Below, piece after piece: positions 54,342-64,000 of a DNA stretch of 64,000 nt. How positions within the stretch are numbered: the stretch's first letter is position 1; every line of letters starts with the position of its first letter. The notes beneath the pieces are model-generated. The model did no database searches, had not been told where the DNA came from, and was given only the letters and a program-made list of their open reading frames with translations. Source of the DNA: Smallanthus sonchifolius (Eukaryota > Streptophyta > Magnoliopsida > Asterales > Asteraceae); NCBI GenBank assembly GCA_023525975.1, contig CM042030.1, forward strand, positions 24,360,350 to 24,424,349, in the 5' to 3' direction. A program made the translations under genes and the position numbers.

Positions 54342-55055
54342 TGTAGAAATAAAGAGTGATAGCTACAAAATTCTCTAAGTACAAACTGCTGCGGATAAGC
54401 TTATCCATAGTGGATACTTGTTCTTCTGCTAAAGAACAAATCGGCTGCAGATAGCCTTATCTGCTGAAGAACAAAGTTGCTGCTGATAGGCATATCATAG
54501 CAGTTGTGGACAGTTGTGTCTTGCCACTGATCAACAACATTGCTGCTGATAGCCATTCCCACTGAAGATTAAACGTTGCAGCTGACTGGCTTCGATAAAG
54601 CAACCATTACCACTGACAACTTTCTGCTGCATCACTGACACACTCCACGCAGAAAGAATGTCACTGGTGCAAGACAATAAAAGACAACGACGCTCTTCTT
54701 CCAAAGACTCAAGCAATGATGCCTAAGAAGACGTTTGAGTAAAGATATCTTTTGTAGTTTTTATTGTCGTTACATGTAGAATAGCTTCAATACAAAATCA
54801 ACGGCTTGTGTTAGATCTAATCCTTAGAATCAAGGGTCTGTCTTGATTCTAAGTTACTATATAAGTAGTACTTAGAGTCATTGTATAAGTGTGCTTTTTG
54901 CTAAAGAGTTTTATCTGTAATCTTGTAATCCTTGAAGCTTAATACACATTGCATTTATCAGTATTCTTCTTGTTTACTTGTTTACATTGTTTAGTTGTGA
55001 TTGTTTCTGCCAATCTCAACTAGAATAGAACCATCTTGTATTCACCGATCCAATA
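54342..55055 (+). repeat. 3' LTR of Copia D
   Basis: 714 bp from TGTAGAAATAAAG to CGATCCAATA (CCAACA in the 5' copy, so the terminal CA has mutated to TA). TATA-like TATATAAG at 54858-54865. GCTGCTGATAG-type words occur in U3 (54385-54600), including the perfect 14-bp palindrome GGATAAGCTTATCC. Confidence 0.9.
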
Positions 55056-57175
55056 ATTTTGACCATATTGGTCTGTAAAGAAAGGAAAGGTTTTGCCACG
55101 TCTGGCCAAATGCCACATAATATCTTGCAACTTAAGACGTAGAGATATAGTGCATTCCTTTGTGGAATATAGTATGGCACCTTGTACAAGGGTATGTATA
55201 AGTGGTGACGACCGCTTGGAGATTAACATGACCTCGAAAAGACATGTGTGCAAGTTTAAAGTATTATGTTTGGGCAAGAAGTTAATGTGGTGTTTTAAAT
55301 GTGTGTCATATAAATCCATTTATGTATGAGACAGAGGTCAAAAATATTTTGACTAAAACTTAGAACTCACCAGCGTAAGCTGACATATGTTTAAGCATGT
55401 GTATCGTAGCCTCCTGCAGTAAAGGCAAGGGGCTAGAGTAGAGGCATGTGGTGGGCTATCTGGCATTCTCTGGCAGGCAGGCATTAGAATAGAAATGTTT
55501 ATACCTTTTTTAGAATGTACATTAAGACAAGTTTTATGAAATAAATATAGTATTTTTTAAAGTCTTCCGCTGTGTATGATCTCTGTTTACTATACGTTCA
55601 TGAGTAAATCCGACAAGTGACCGGCATCTCGGGTGATCCGGGATGTGGGTGTCACAAAAGAGTGGGACGACACTGAGAATGATAAACTTCATGAAAGCCC
55701 GTAAGTATCTACGAAAGGCTACTACACATTTCTGGCTCACGTGGTTGAGAAGGAACCGAAGGAACGTCGAATCGAAGATAGACCAATCGTTAGGGATTAT
55801 CCCAAAGTTTTTCTCGAAGACTTACCTGAGCTACCACCACCGAGGTAAGTCAAATTCTGAATAGATTTGGTACCGGGAGCCGCACCGGTTGCGTGATCGC
55901 CATACCGACTAGCACCTTCTGAGATGCAAGAGTCATCCAACCAACTGCATGAGTTGCTTGATAAGGGCTTCATAAGACCTAGCTTCTCACCCTGGGGACC
56001 CCCGATCCTGTTTGTAAAGAAAAAGGATGGAACCTTTAGGATGTGGATCGATTATCGGGAATTAAACAAGCTTACAATAAAAAACCGACAACCACTTCCT
56101 AGAATAGACGATTTATTTGATCAATTACAAGGTTCTAGTTTCTACTCCAAGATTGACCTACGTTTGGGATATCACTAACTGCGAATCCAAGAAGAAGATG
56201 TACCAAAGACTGCATTTAGGACTCGTTACGACCACTACGAGTTCCTAGTTATACTGTTTGGCTTAACAAACGAACCAACAGTGTTTATGGATCTCGTGAA
56301 TAGGATGTGCAAGCCATACTTGGATAAATTCGTGATACTATTTATTGATGATATATTAATATATTTACGAACCAAGGAGGATCATATACTTCATCTGAAG
56401 TTAATTTTGGAACTACTCAGAAACAAGAAACTTTACGCCAAATTCTCTAAGTGTGAGTTTTGGATCCGAGAAGTGCATTTTCTTGGACATGTCATCAATA
56501 AGAAAGGCATTCATGTAGATCTGTCCAAAATTGAGGCAATCAAAAACTGGGAAGCATCAAGAACTCCGACTAAGGTGCGTCAATTTCTGGGGCTAGCCGG
56601 CTACTATCGGCGATTTATTGAGAATTTTTCAAAAATAGCCCTACCTTTAACCACATTAACCCAAAAAGACAGAAAGTTTGATTGGACTGATAAACAAGAA
56701 ACAGCTTTCCAGCTACTAAAACAAAAGTTGTGCAGTGCACCAATCCTATCCCTTCCTTAGGGAACCGATAATTCCGTCGTGTACTGCGATGCATCACACC
56801 AAGGTCTGGGTTGTGTACTGATGCAGAAAGAAAAGGTTATAGCCTATGCATCCAGACAATTGAAAGTACATGAGAAAAACTATATGACTCACGACTTGGA
56901 ATTGGGCGCCGTCGTGTTTGCACTCAAGATTTGGAGGCACTACCTATACGGTACAAATGTACTATCTTCACAGATCACAAGAGTCTTCAACATATTTTTG
57001 ATCAAAAAGAGATTAACATGAGATAACGTCATTAGGTAGAACTATTGAACAACTATTATTGTGATATCAAGTGCCATCCTAGGAAAGCCAATGTTGTAGC
57101 AGACGCCTTAAGTGACAAAGAACGAGTTAAAACTCTTCTTGTTCGTGCCCTACGAGTCTTACTACTCAGATCTGA
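55056..57175 (+). mobile_element. Gypsy element L, truncated and internally deleted
   Basis: A 600-bp LTR-like piece (to GGGTGTCACA at about 55656) is joined directly to the end of protease and RT, with primer site and gag deleted. Coding similarity ends near 57175 where Copia K begins. Both outer ends are undefined. Confidence 0.65.
55657..57175 (+). pseudogene. pol: Element L protease end, RT and RNase H
   Basis: A broken frame reads ARKYLRK and RDYPKVFLEDLPELPPP, then RT in open pieces 55924-56178 (DKGFIRPSFSPWGPPILFVK, YRELNKLTIKNRQPLPRIDD) and 56281-56760 (VILFIDDILIYLRTKED, FLGHVINKKGIHVD, QFLGLAGYYRRFIENF), and RNase H 56779-57021 (YCDASHQGLGCVLMQK, THDLELGAVVFALKIWRHY) and 57045 on (HPRKANVVADALSDKE). 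Many stops and shifts; old copy. Confidence 0.88.
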
Positions 57176-57382
57176 ATGGTTGTCATATTATCAAAAACGG
57201 ACACATGACCATCTTGTTGCAGGTTTGGATGAAGATGATTGTAATGATCTGGAGAAACCTTGGTGTAACATCCCAAAAATAGTAAATAAATAAATAATAA
57301 CGCAATAGAGATTTAACCGTCAAAAATGAAAGGAAAATGGATGGGCTTGGGCTCAGCTCCAACGGGCCGAGGGAAGCCCAAG

Positions 57383-57392
57383 TATATAAAGG
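57383..57392 (+). promoter_or_regulatory. TATA box, solo LTR J
   Basis: TATATAAAGG, in the same place as F's TATA box relative to the LTR start. If active it would fire rightward into the Copia K extra ORF in antisense. Confidence 0.6.
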
Positions 57393-57759
57393 TCAAGACA
57401 ACCTTAGACTCTCATTTCCACAACTTGCAATCTAGAGAGAGAAAGGAGAGCTCGGGCCTAAAGAGAAAGTTGACGGATCGACCCGGAATTGAAGGAGCAC
57501 GTTACTACTGAGCTCGTGAGCAAAACCTCCGAATCTGAATCCCAATCCAGGTAACGATTCGACCCTAATCTGAGTTTTTGTCCGTTTTGGGTTTTTTTGT
57601 GTTTTAGCTAAATAGGAGACGTTTTTTATGGATGAAACTTGAAAATAAGCTTAGAACTAGCATCTAGAATGAAAACCGCATATTTTGATCAAAGAAAGTT
57701 GTAAGATTAGCATGATCGGGTTAACATGCAAGAATTTCAGACTTGATGGGGAAGCAGGT

Positions 57760-57850
57760 CTTGCGTACTTATCAAATACGCAAGAAGGATGTCCTGCGTA
57801 CTTGTCAAGTATGCATGAGTATGGTCCTGCGCACTTAGCAAGTGCGCAGG
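57760..57850. repeat. GCGTACTTAGCAAGTACGC-type palindromes in LTR J
   Basis: Three units. The third is perfect: CCTGCGCACTT-AGC-AAGTGCGCAGG (57826-57850, 11-bp arms). The first is 57760-57784 (arms CTTGCGTA/TACGCAAG). They occupy the position where F's LTRs have ATCGAAACT palindromes. Confidence 0.9.
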
Positions 57851-59702
57851 CAGCAGGCCGTTAATGAAGTCAGTATAGTCGCTTAATTCAGAATGATTTA
57901 ACCGTTAGAGTCGGGATTAGGTCTAATGTATGTGTAATTAACAAATCCAGATCGTGTGTTGCATTCATTGGACCGCGGATAGGACAGGACGAGACTAGCT
58001 CATCAGGTGAGTTATATGTGCCCCCTTCTATGTTATGTGCAAATCATTTTAAATGTTTTGGGGCTGAAGTGTATACACTAAATGAATAAATGCTATGAAT
58101 GTCAATATGATCATACGTGGTATACAAATATATATATATATATATATATACCTATATATGAAAATGAATTATGAACAAAGAATTATAAAGAATGAATGAA
58201 AGAAGGACATAACGTGAATGAATGAAATCTTGTTTTATATAATATATATTGCATGTTATGAATGTATGTAAACGTTATGGACGCTTCGATGACAACGACT
58301 ACTTCGGTAGACGGACGACCACGTGACTATTTTGCAACCGGGACAAAAACATTCCTTCGCAAGCTAGGACGTATAAAAGGTACTCATGGACGGTCGAAGC
58401 AAATGCCTTATTACATGTAGAACGGTTGCATATATAATAGCCACGTGGGAAACGGATGCCCTAGGGCAGACGGGCGAATGAACAGACTACGACGGTATGA
58501 CGGTTTAAGAACGGACGGACAAAGGTTGCCGGACAGATTTATGTTTCGACGACGGTTTTCTAGAGCCAGACGATTTATGAAAAGGGCTACGACGGTAGTT
58601 CTCACTGCGTTGTCTTTGTGACATTCGCGACAAGTATGACGGGTTGATCACCCCTATATGTATGACCAATGAATGTTCTCCCCAAAGTAAGAATGTATGT
58701 ACATATGTATATACTCAGTATGAATATTATGTGAGAATAATAAGACAAAGAATATGCTAATGCACGTATATTATATATATATAATACATAACGATAAGAT
58801 AAATGCTATGTATGATTGTTTTTAAACTAGAACTAACCAGCGTTAGCTGACTTTTAGTATACATTTCAGGTAAAGAAAGGAAGGGTCGTGCGAAGGCGTG
58901 ATGGTTACCCAGCACGAGACTGACATCCCACTTTTATATATGTTAAGTCAATGTTATGTTTTTAATTATTAAGACTTCCGCTGTCATGTTATGTTACGTT
59001 ATGTAATGATTGAATTCGAATGTTTTAAATTTAAGTTCAGTATTTATGACCATGTTTATGAGTAAATCCAACAAGTATGGTTACCCGGGAGAAGGGGCCT
59101 TACACTTGGATAGACCAAAAATTTATCTCTAGCAGCACCGGTTAGATTTTCTTTCATTTGTTTAAAGACTAGACCTAAGAAATTGTAGTCCCTTCCTTTG
59201 ATCAGTCCTAGCATTGTAGAAGCCACCATGGCATTTGCTGAGTCAAATCCACCTTTCCGAATGGACAAGAAGTGGATGAAGATGTGCACAATATACCTCC
59301 AGAGAGATGGAAGGGAATTCTTGATGATTTGCCCACTCTTGAACTCATCAGGGTGACCCAGTCTTCTAAAACAATCCTTGGCATAGAAACATGTGAATTC
59401 CACCGGTGCCTCATGATTGTCAGCAAATAATAACACCTGTCTTATTGTAGCCTCTGAAAATAACACCTCCTGATCATGAATAGTAGCTCGAATGTGTTCC
59501 ACATTGTCAATGATTATAGTCTCTGCGGTGTTCCAGAACTGCCTTATGGTTGATTCAAAGACTGGTACATTGTGACTGATGGCAAAGCTTATGTTGGAGT
59601 TTGCAAGGAAATTCAGGACTTGAACGAAATCTGCACTCTTTGGATCATTGGCATCTAAAAATGCACAGACATTATGTCTTTTCACAAACAGTAGATCCAT
59701 AT

Positions 59703-60266
59703 CTGCAAAGAAGAAACCAAAACAATTTTTTTTTGTTAAATTTTGACATTAAGAAAAATTTCAAAAAAACCCTTATCGAAACTACCAGTTTCGGGTGAAT
59801 AAAGTCAATCGAAAGTACAAGTTTCGGGAAAATTTAGGAATCGAAACAACTAGTTTCGATTGAAAGTCCTATTCAAATTTTTGAGACCCTTTTAAAGAAA
59901 AACACCCTTTAATCGAAACTACTAGTTTCGATGCCTGAATTCTGAACAAATTAAGGGGACTCAAAACATATAGAAAAAGACCTAAACTTATATACAGACA
60001 CATCGACAATCATCAAACAAGCTAAACAGATAAAAAGATAGGTTAAGAAAGGCCTGTAAGTGTCGAAACTCCATCTTACCGAGATTTGTAGAAAAATCTG
60101 CAAGAATATGCAATACACAAATGAGATATCAACAATGGCAAGATTATTAACAAGATTTGCACACAAAACGACCAAGATTATGAAGATTTAGTCGTAAAAC
60201 TCTCAGAATTGAAACCCTAGGTCTGGCATTTTGTAAAATCGCACACATATGAACAAAAATCAGTAC
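59703..60266 (-). other. Candidate intron before the Copia K extra ORF
   Basis: The minus strand has CATCATCAG/GTACTG (donor, GT at 60266-60265) and a pyrimidine-rich GGTTTCTTCTTTGCAG acceptor (AG at 59704-59703), three nucleotides before the extra-ORF ATG. The length would be 564 nt, AT-rich, containing the palindrome array. Motif-based only. Confidence 0.35.
59774..59932. repeat. ATCGAAACT palindrome array in Copia K
   Basis: Four units. The clearest is 59912-59932 (ATCGAAACT-ACT-AGTTTCGAT) and the others are mutated (AGTTTCGGG). A looser unit lies at about 60488-60510. It is the same unit as in Gypsy LTRs A and F, although K is a Copia element. Confidence 0.85.
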
Positions 60267-61795
60267 CTGATGATGAAGTCGACGGGGGAATCAGATGAGA
60301 AACCCTGATTTTGCAAACTTAGACCGATTTGAGAGATTTTGTGTGTGAAGAAGAAGGTGTGAAAGGTTTGGAGAGTTCAGGTGAAGAAGGTGTGAAAGGT
60401 TCGGAGAGTTCAAGTGAACTTGGCATGGAAGAAACCTGATTATGAATACATTTAATTTTAGCTTGACAAAAGACCAAAATGCCCCTGTTGAAACTTCAAG
60501 TTTCGATAGGGCAAAGTAGTTTCGAGTGGGAGGAAGTTTCGGGCGGTTTGAGAGCTTTCGGTGGGAATGTTATTTCGGGTGACATGGGATACTTGATTAA
60601 AAACTAAGGAAAATTCTCATATGTACACAAATTAAACAAGCTAATAAGGAAGATTAAGAAATTTATTATGAAAAATAAAAGTAAAAACAATAAAAGATAT
60701 GAACACTTAGCCTTGGAAAAGATCCAACGTGAGATCATGTCTGGTCAAAACTCTTGAAACACTTCATTTTGTACTCAGCTACTGTGATTCCCTGAAGATA
60801 ACCGATATTTGTGCAAGATAAACCCGAACATTTGTTTGTACAATGATTTCATGTGATTAAGCGGTACCATTTGAACACGAAACACGGCGTACCCCACAAT
60901 TTGAAATAAAATGGTTTTGAAAGCCTATCAATCCTCAAGAAATACCCGCATTCATCTTATCATCTCTTACCGGTTAACCACAGTACCATCTTGGTAAGTC
61001 AAAATCACCGTCAAAAGTAAGATAAAATCCAACTGGATATCATAAGTTGTAAAAGGAAAAACATCCAAGTGGATATTAAAAAGGTACGAACATTCTAGAT
61101 CTTTGCGTAAGCAAAACATAAGAAGCCGTAAAATTATCCAAGCAGATAGGAAAAGGATGAACACCTGAGATCTTTGCGTAAGCAAAACAGAAGGGGTCAA
61201 ATCATCCAAATGGATGGGAAAAAGATGAACTCCTGAGATCTTTGCATAAGCAAAACAGACGGGGTCATCGGCGGTAACTTTCGTTACTTTGACGGTCACC
61301 TGGCGCATGAATCAGAATCCAACACGTAAGCCTATATCTGATTGAATCAGTTTTCTTAGCTTAAAATGAGTTAGATGTTTCAAAAATGGGTTCAAACACA
61401 CGTGTACGATTTGAGAATTAGATTTTCACACTACTAAAGAGTTATAACCATATATGGGGCCTACCGGCTATACCTCAGTAAGCACCATCGCTTATGGTCC
61501 ATTCCATGTTCAAGAAGTGTGATCAGACTCTATCATTTCTCACAAGTTCGGATCCGATTTTCCTGAAACAAAACTTGATACTTACAGTGAGTATGAGGAT
61601 AAGAAATATTTTCTTTACATTCTGACGAGATAAAGCAAATCTTTTCTTACTAACTAACTACAAGTTCCAATTTCTCCCCCAAAATTTTTGCTTTCAAAAG
61701 CTGATAAAGAGAACAACTATACAGAAAAATAAATATTTTTGAAAATCTTCCCGATTAACAAGTTTAAATAGAAAAGACAATATGCACAAGGGTTA
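59933..61795 (-). other. Copia K spacer between pol and extra ORF
   Basis: Non-coding, apart from decayed repeats. It holds a 68-73 bp tandem repeat (61026-61265) and, near 60200-60420, a CT-rich minus-strand leader-like stretch with two copies of GAAGAAGGTGTGAAAGGTT (plus strand). Confidence 0.55.
61026..61265. repeat. 68-73 bp tandem repeat, three copies
   Basis: Starts at 61062 (CATCCAAGTGGAT), 61135 (TATCCAAGCAGAT) and 61203 (CATCCAAATGGAT), each followed by GATCTTTGCGTAAGCAAAAC. A partial fourth copy is at 61026. Confidence 0.85.
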
Positions 61796-62575
61796 CTAAA
61801 AGTTGTTCATGCTGAGCATCTCCACCAATTTCTCAAATCTGGCAGAATCAAAGGCTTTTGTAAAGATATCGGCGGTTTGCTTGTCGGTTTTGACTTCAAC
61901 GATTTTGATATGTTTCTTTTTGACACATTCACAGATGAAGTGGTGTTTGATCTCAATGTGTTTGGTTTTTGAATGCTGAACGGGATTTTTAGTGATGTGG
62001 GGAACGACGGTGTTGTCACACAGGATGGGGGTTTCATGAAAGTGATCCCGTAATCAAGCATTTGATGGTGGATCCACCTTACTTGGGAACAACAAAGGGC
62101 TGCGGCAATGTATTCGGCTTCGGCTATGGATTGAGAAACGGTGGTCTGTTTCTTACATTGCCAGGAAACAAGGCGGTTGCCAAGGAACTGACAACCCTAG
62201 AAGTGGATTTTCGGTATAAGTTGCATCCCCCGTAGTCTGAATCTGAATATGCCAAAAGATCAAACAAATTATTTTTGGGATACCAAAGACCAAGTTTTGG
62301 CTTGTACTTCAAATATCTTAAAATACGTTTGACAACAATTAAATAAGAGAGTTTAGGATTAGCCTGAAAGCGTGCACACAAGCACACTGCAAACATGATG
62401 TCTGGTCTGCTAGCAATGAGATACATGAGAGATCCTATCATCAAGCGATAGAGGTGTTGATAAACGCTTTCACCATCCAAGTCAGGAGACAGACAAGGTC
62501 GAACTTCCACGGGAGTCTTGTAAGGATGAGACTCAGTCATTTTGAACTTGGTCAGGATTTCTTTGACATATTTTT
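61796..62575 (-). pseudogene. pol: Copia K RT end and RNase H
   Basis: Open piece 62124-62540: LMIGSLMYLIASRPDIMFAV, ARFQANPKLSYLIVVKRILR, LLAYSDSDYGGCNLYRKSTS. A frame change near 62200 then leads to SWQCKKQTTVSQS and EAEYIAAA, and a second to HIEIKHHFICE and DIFTKAFDSARFEKL. Pol stop at 61796-61798. Confidence 0.85.
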
Positions 62576-62603
62576 CTTGTTGGATAAGAATTCTTGACTT
62601 AGA

Positions 62604-63075
62604 CTAATCTACTTGCAAATGAAGAAAGAACTTCATTTCTCCCATAGAGCTCATTTCAAACTTAGAACGCATCACTTCCTCGAACTCTTTACACAACCAA
62701 GGATTTGTGGATCCAAAAATGATATCATCAACATAGATTTGCAACAAAATGGTATCCGCACCATCCTTTCTTTTGAACAAAGTTTGGTCAATTGCCCCTC
62801 GTGTGAAACCATTATCAAGCAAATGCTTGATAATGCCTTGTCAAGTTTGTAAACTCTATCAGATAGTTTGGATCAATGAAACCCGATGGCTGCTTAACAT
62901 AAACTTCCTCTTGAACCTTTCCATATAGAAATGCGCCTTTAACATCCATTTGATGAACTGTGAAGTCCATATAGGCTGCATAGGCGAGAAACATTCTAAT
63001 GGCTTCTAAGCGAGCCACTGGTGCAAAGACTTCCTCAATATCAATCCCTTCTTCTTGATAAAACCCCTGAACCAC
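62604..63075 (-). pseudogene. pol: Copia K reverse transcriptase
   Basis: 62815-63075: QEEGIDIEEVFAPVARLEAI, HQMDVKGAFLYGKVQEEVYV. After a deletion removing the LDKALYGLHQAPR block (near 62840), 62604-62822 carries GAIDQTLFKRKDG, the catalytic LLQIYVDDIIFGSTNPW and MSSMGEMKFFLHLQVD. Stop at 62604. Confidence 0.88.
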
Positions 63076-64000
63076 TCTTCGTCCTTCTTGTTATGGAAGA
63101 CCCAACGAGTGCCGATTGGGACTTTGTTCTTTGGAAGGTCTACTAGATTCCACACATGTAACTTGTTAAACTGCTGCAATTCTTCCTGCATTTCCTCCAC
63201 CCAACTGTTCTCAAGCAATGCAGCTTTAATATTCTTAGGTTCGAGTTGAGAAATGAAGCAAGTGAAGAGACCGTCGTTCATTGCTTCGGTGGCACTACGA
63301 GTTCGGACTTCCACATTGAGTGGACCAATGAAGTTGTCTGTTGGATGATCCTTGCGAATTCTCAACTGTGGAATCTCATCCTCTTCCAAGTGTACATCCA
63401 GATTGGTAATGTTATTATCAGGAAGGTCAGCTTCATCATCAATAGGACCTTCAGCAGATGATTGTGAAACAACACCCACTATTGGGTAATTATTTTCTTT
63501 AACAGTTTCACTTGTTTCCACAGAGTCTGAGGAGTCCTGAGTGGATTCAGCATTAGCTATTGTAGGAGGAACATCTATATGTTGACTTGACAAAGAAGAA
63601 CCTGAAGCAATAGAGGTACCTAGGACATTCACAGACATAAGAGGATTAGCTGAGACAGATATGTTAGTGAAATCGGGAAGATTAAATGATTTAAACAAAG
63701 AACCTACATCAAAAATCCAATCTGGACCATCCCCTCCGTCCGTATTATTGCTTTCATGCCAGTTGATATCAATGGACTCCAGCACAATCCTTCGTCTCGT
63801 GTTGTAAACACGAAAAGCTCTTTGGTTAGAGGAATAGCCCCCGAAATAGCACTCATCCGCTTTGGCATCAAACTTGTTCAGCTGATCAGAAGTATTCAGC
63901 ATTGTGCAAACACACCCAAAATTCCTGAAGAAATCAATAACAGGCTTGCGCTTGTACACAATTTCATAAGGTGTTTTGTTGCAGCTTTTGGTGATGAGAA
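63006..64000 (-). pseudogene. pol: Copia K integrase C-terminus and RT start
   Basis: RKPVIDFFRNFGCVCTMLNT, KFDAKADECYFGGYSSNQRA, FRVYNTRRRIVLESIDINW (integrase C-terminal domain), an acidic low-complexity linker, LRIRKDHPTDNFIG, then RT start WVEEMQEELQQFNKLHVWNL and PIGTRWVFHNKKDE. A small deletion shifts the frame just after this motif. Open from the right edge to 63006. Confidence 0.88.

Larger units (their letters stand above)
23461..55055 (+). mobile_element. Copia element D (SIRE-like), hosting Gypsy F and Gypsy C
   Basis: 5' LTR remnant, Met-tRNA primer site, long gag, protease, integrase, RT, RNase H, spacer with repeats, very large extra ORF, polypurine tract, complete 3' LTR. Two younger elements sit inside (31061-39919 and 41402-51621). 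Without them and their duplicated target bases the element is about 12.5 kb. Surviving 5' and 3' LTR segments differ at about 8 of 270 positions. The left end is truncated, so no target duplication can be seen. Confidence 0.9.
57264..59104 (+). repeat. Solo LTR J (same Gypsy family as element F)
   Basis: Starts TGTAACATCCC and ends GGGGCCTTACA, the F family ends, 1841 bp. It is flanked by a perfect CTTGG duplication (57259-57263 and 59105-59109). No internal region, so it arose by recombination between two LTRs. TATA box TATATAAAGG at 57383-57392. It carries a palindrome array different from that of F. Confidence 0.93.
57176..59700 (-). pseudogene. Copia K extra ORF, N-terminal domain split by solo LTR J
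   Basis: The open part 59105-59700 starts MDLLFVKRHNVCAF, with VLNFLANSNISFAISHNVPV, ESTIRQFWNTAETI, FSEATIRQVLLF, WRYIVHIFIHFLSI, GRDYNFLGLVFKQM and DKFLVYPS. It matches D's extra ORF in order and spacing. After the CTTGG duplication the coding resumes left of 57259 (RFLQII...) and fades near 57176. Start choice: the ATG sits three bases after a splice-acceptor-like TTTCTTCTTTGCAG. Function unknown. Confidence 0.75.
57176..64000 (-). mobile_element. Copia element K (SIRE-like), partial
   Basis: Minus strand from the right edge: integrase, RT, RNase H (stop near 61796), spacer with repeats, extra ORF start at 59700, interrupted by solo LTR J at 59104-57264 and truncated near 57176. The order pol, spacer, extra ORF matches Copia D. 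No LTR of K is in the window. Confidence 0.82.

Overview
The window is plant nuclear repetitive DNA. It is a nest of LTR retrotransposons with no host gene, rRNA or tRNA that I can support. Every recognisable coding stretch is Ty3/Gypsy or Ty1/Copia gag, protease, reverse transcriptase (RT), RNase H (RH), integrase (INT), or an extra open reading frame carried by the Copia elements. Initiator-Met-tRNA primer sites, the polypurine tracts and the domain order point to a flowering plant. The protein flavour resembles Asteraceae (daisy family) repeats as I remember them; that family assignment is inference.

Layout. 1-5329: Gypsy A (minus), partial; its 2.6 kb LTR sits inside the 5' LTR of Gypsy B (plus, 5330-13127, chromodomain integrase). 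B sits inside the extra ORF of Copia H (plus, 13128 to about 15233; only the extra-ORF end and 3' LTR are visible). 15234-19905: truncated Gypsy I (minus). 19906-23460: G (minus), a gag-protease Gypsy fragment without a detectable RT. 23461-55055: Copia D (plus), about 12.5 kb once its two guests are subtracted. The guests are Gypsy F (minus, 31061-39919, flanked by ATACT) and Gypsy C (plus, 41402-51621, flanked by ATGCT), and both lie in D's extra ORF. 55056 to about 57175: truncated Gypsy L (plus). About 57175-64000: Copia K (minus), whose extra ORF is split by solo LTR J (57264-59104, flanked by CTTGG).

Relative ages agree with the nesting. The surviving part of D's 5' LTR differs from its 3' LTR by about 3%. 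F's two LTRs differ by roughly 1.5-2%, and C's by about 1.2% (all hand counts). C is nearly intact: its gag-pol is broken only by two apparent one-base deletions.

Two themes are not ordinary annotation. First, the Copia elements H, D and K carry a large extra ORF downstream of pol, with a conserved N-terminal domain (D, K) and C-terminal domain (D, H). All four Gypsy insertions whose target can be read fall in this ORF. Second, nearly every element carries an array of short, near-perfect palindromes (9-11 bp arms, 2-4 nt loops) in its LTR or in the pol-to-extra-ORF spacer. The same palindrome sequence recurs in unrelated Copia and Gypsy elements, and two LTRs of one Gypsy family (F and J) carry different palindromes at the same place, as if these were exchangeable cassettes.
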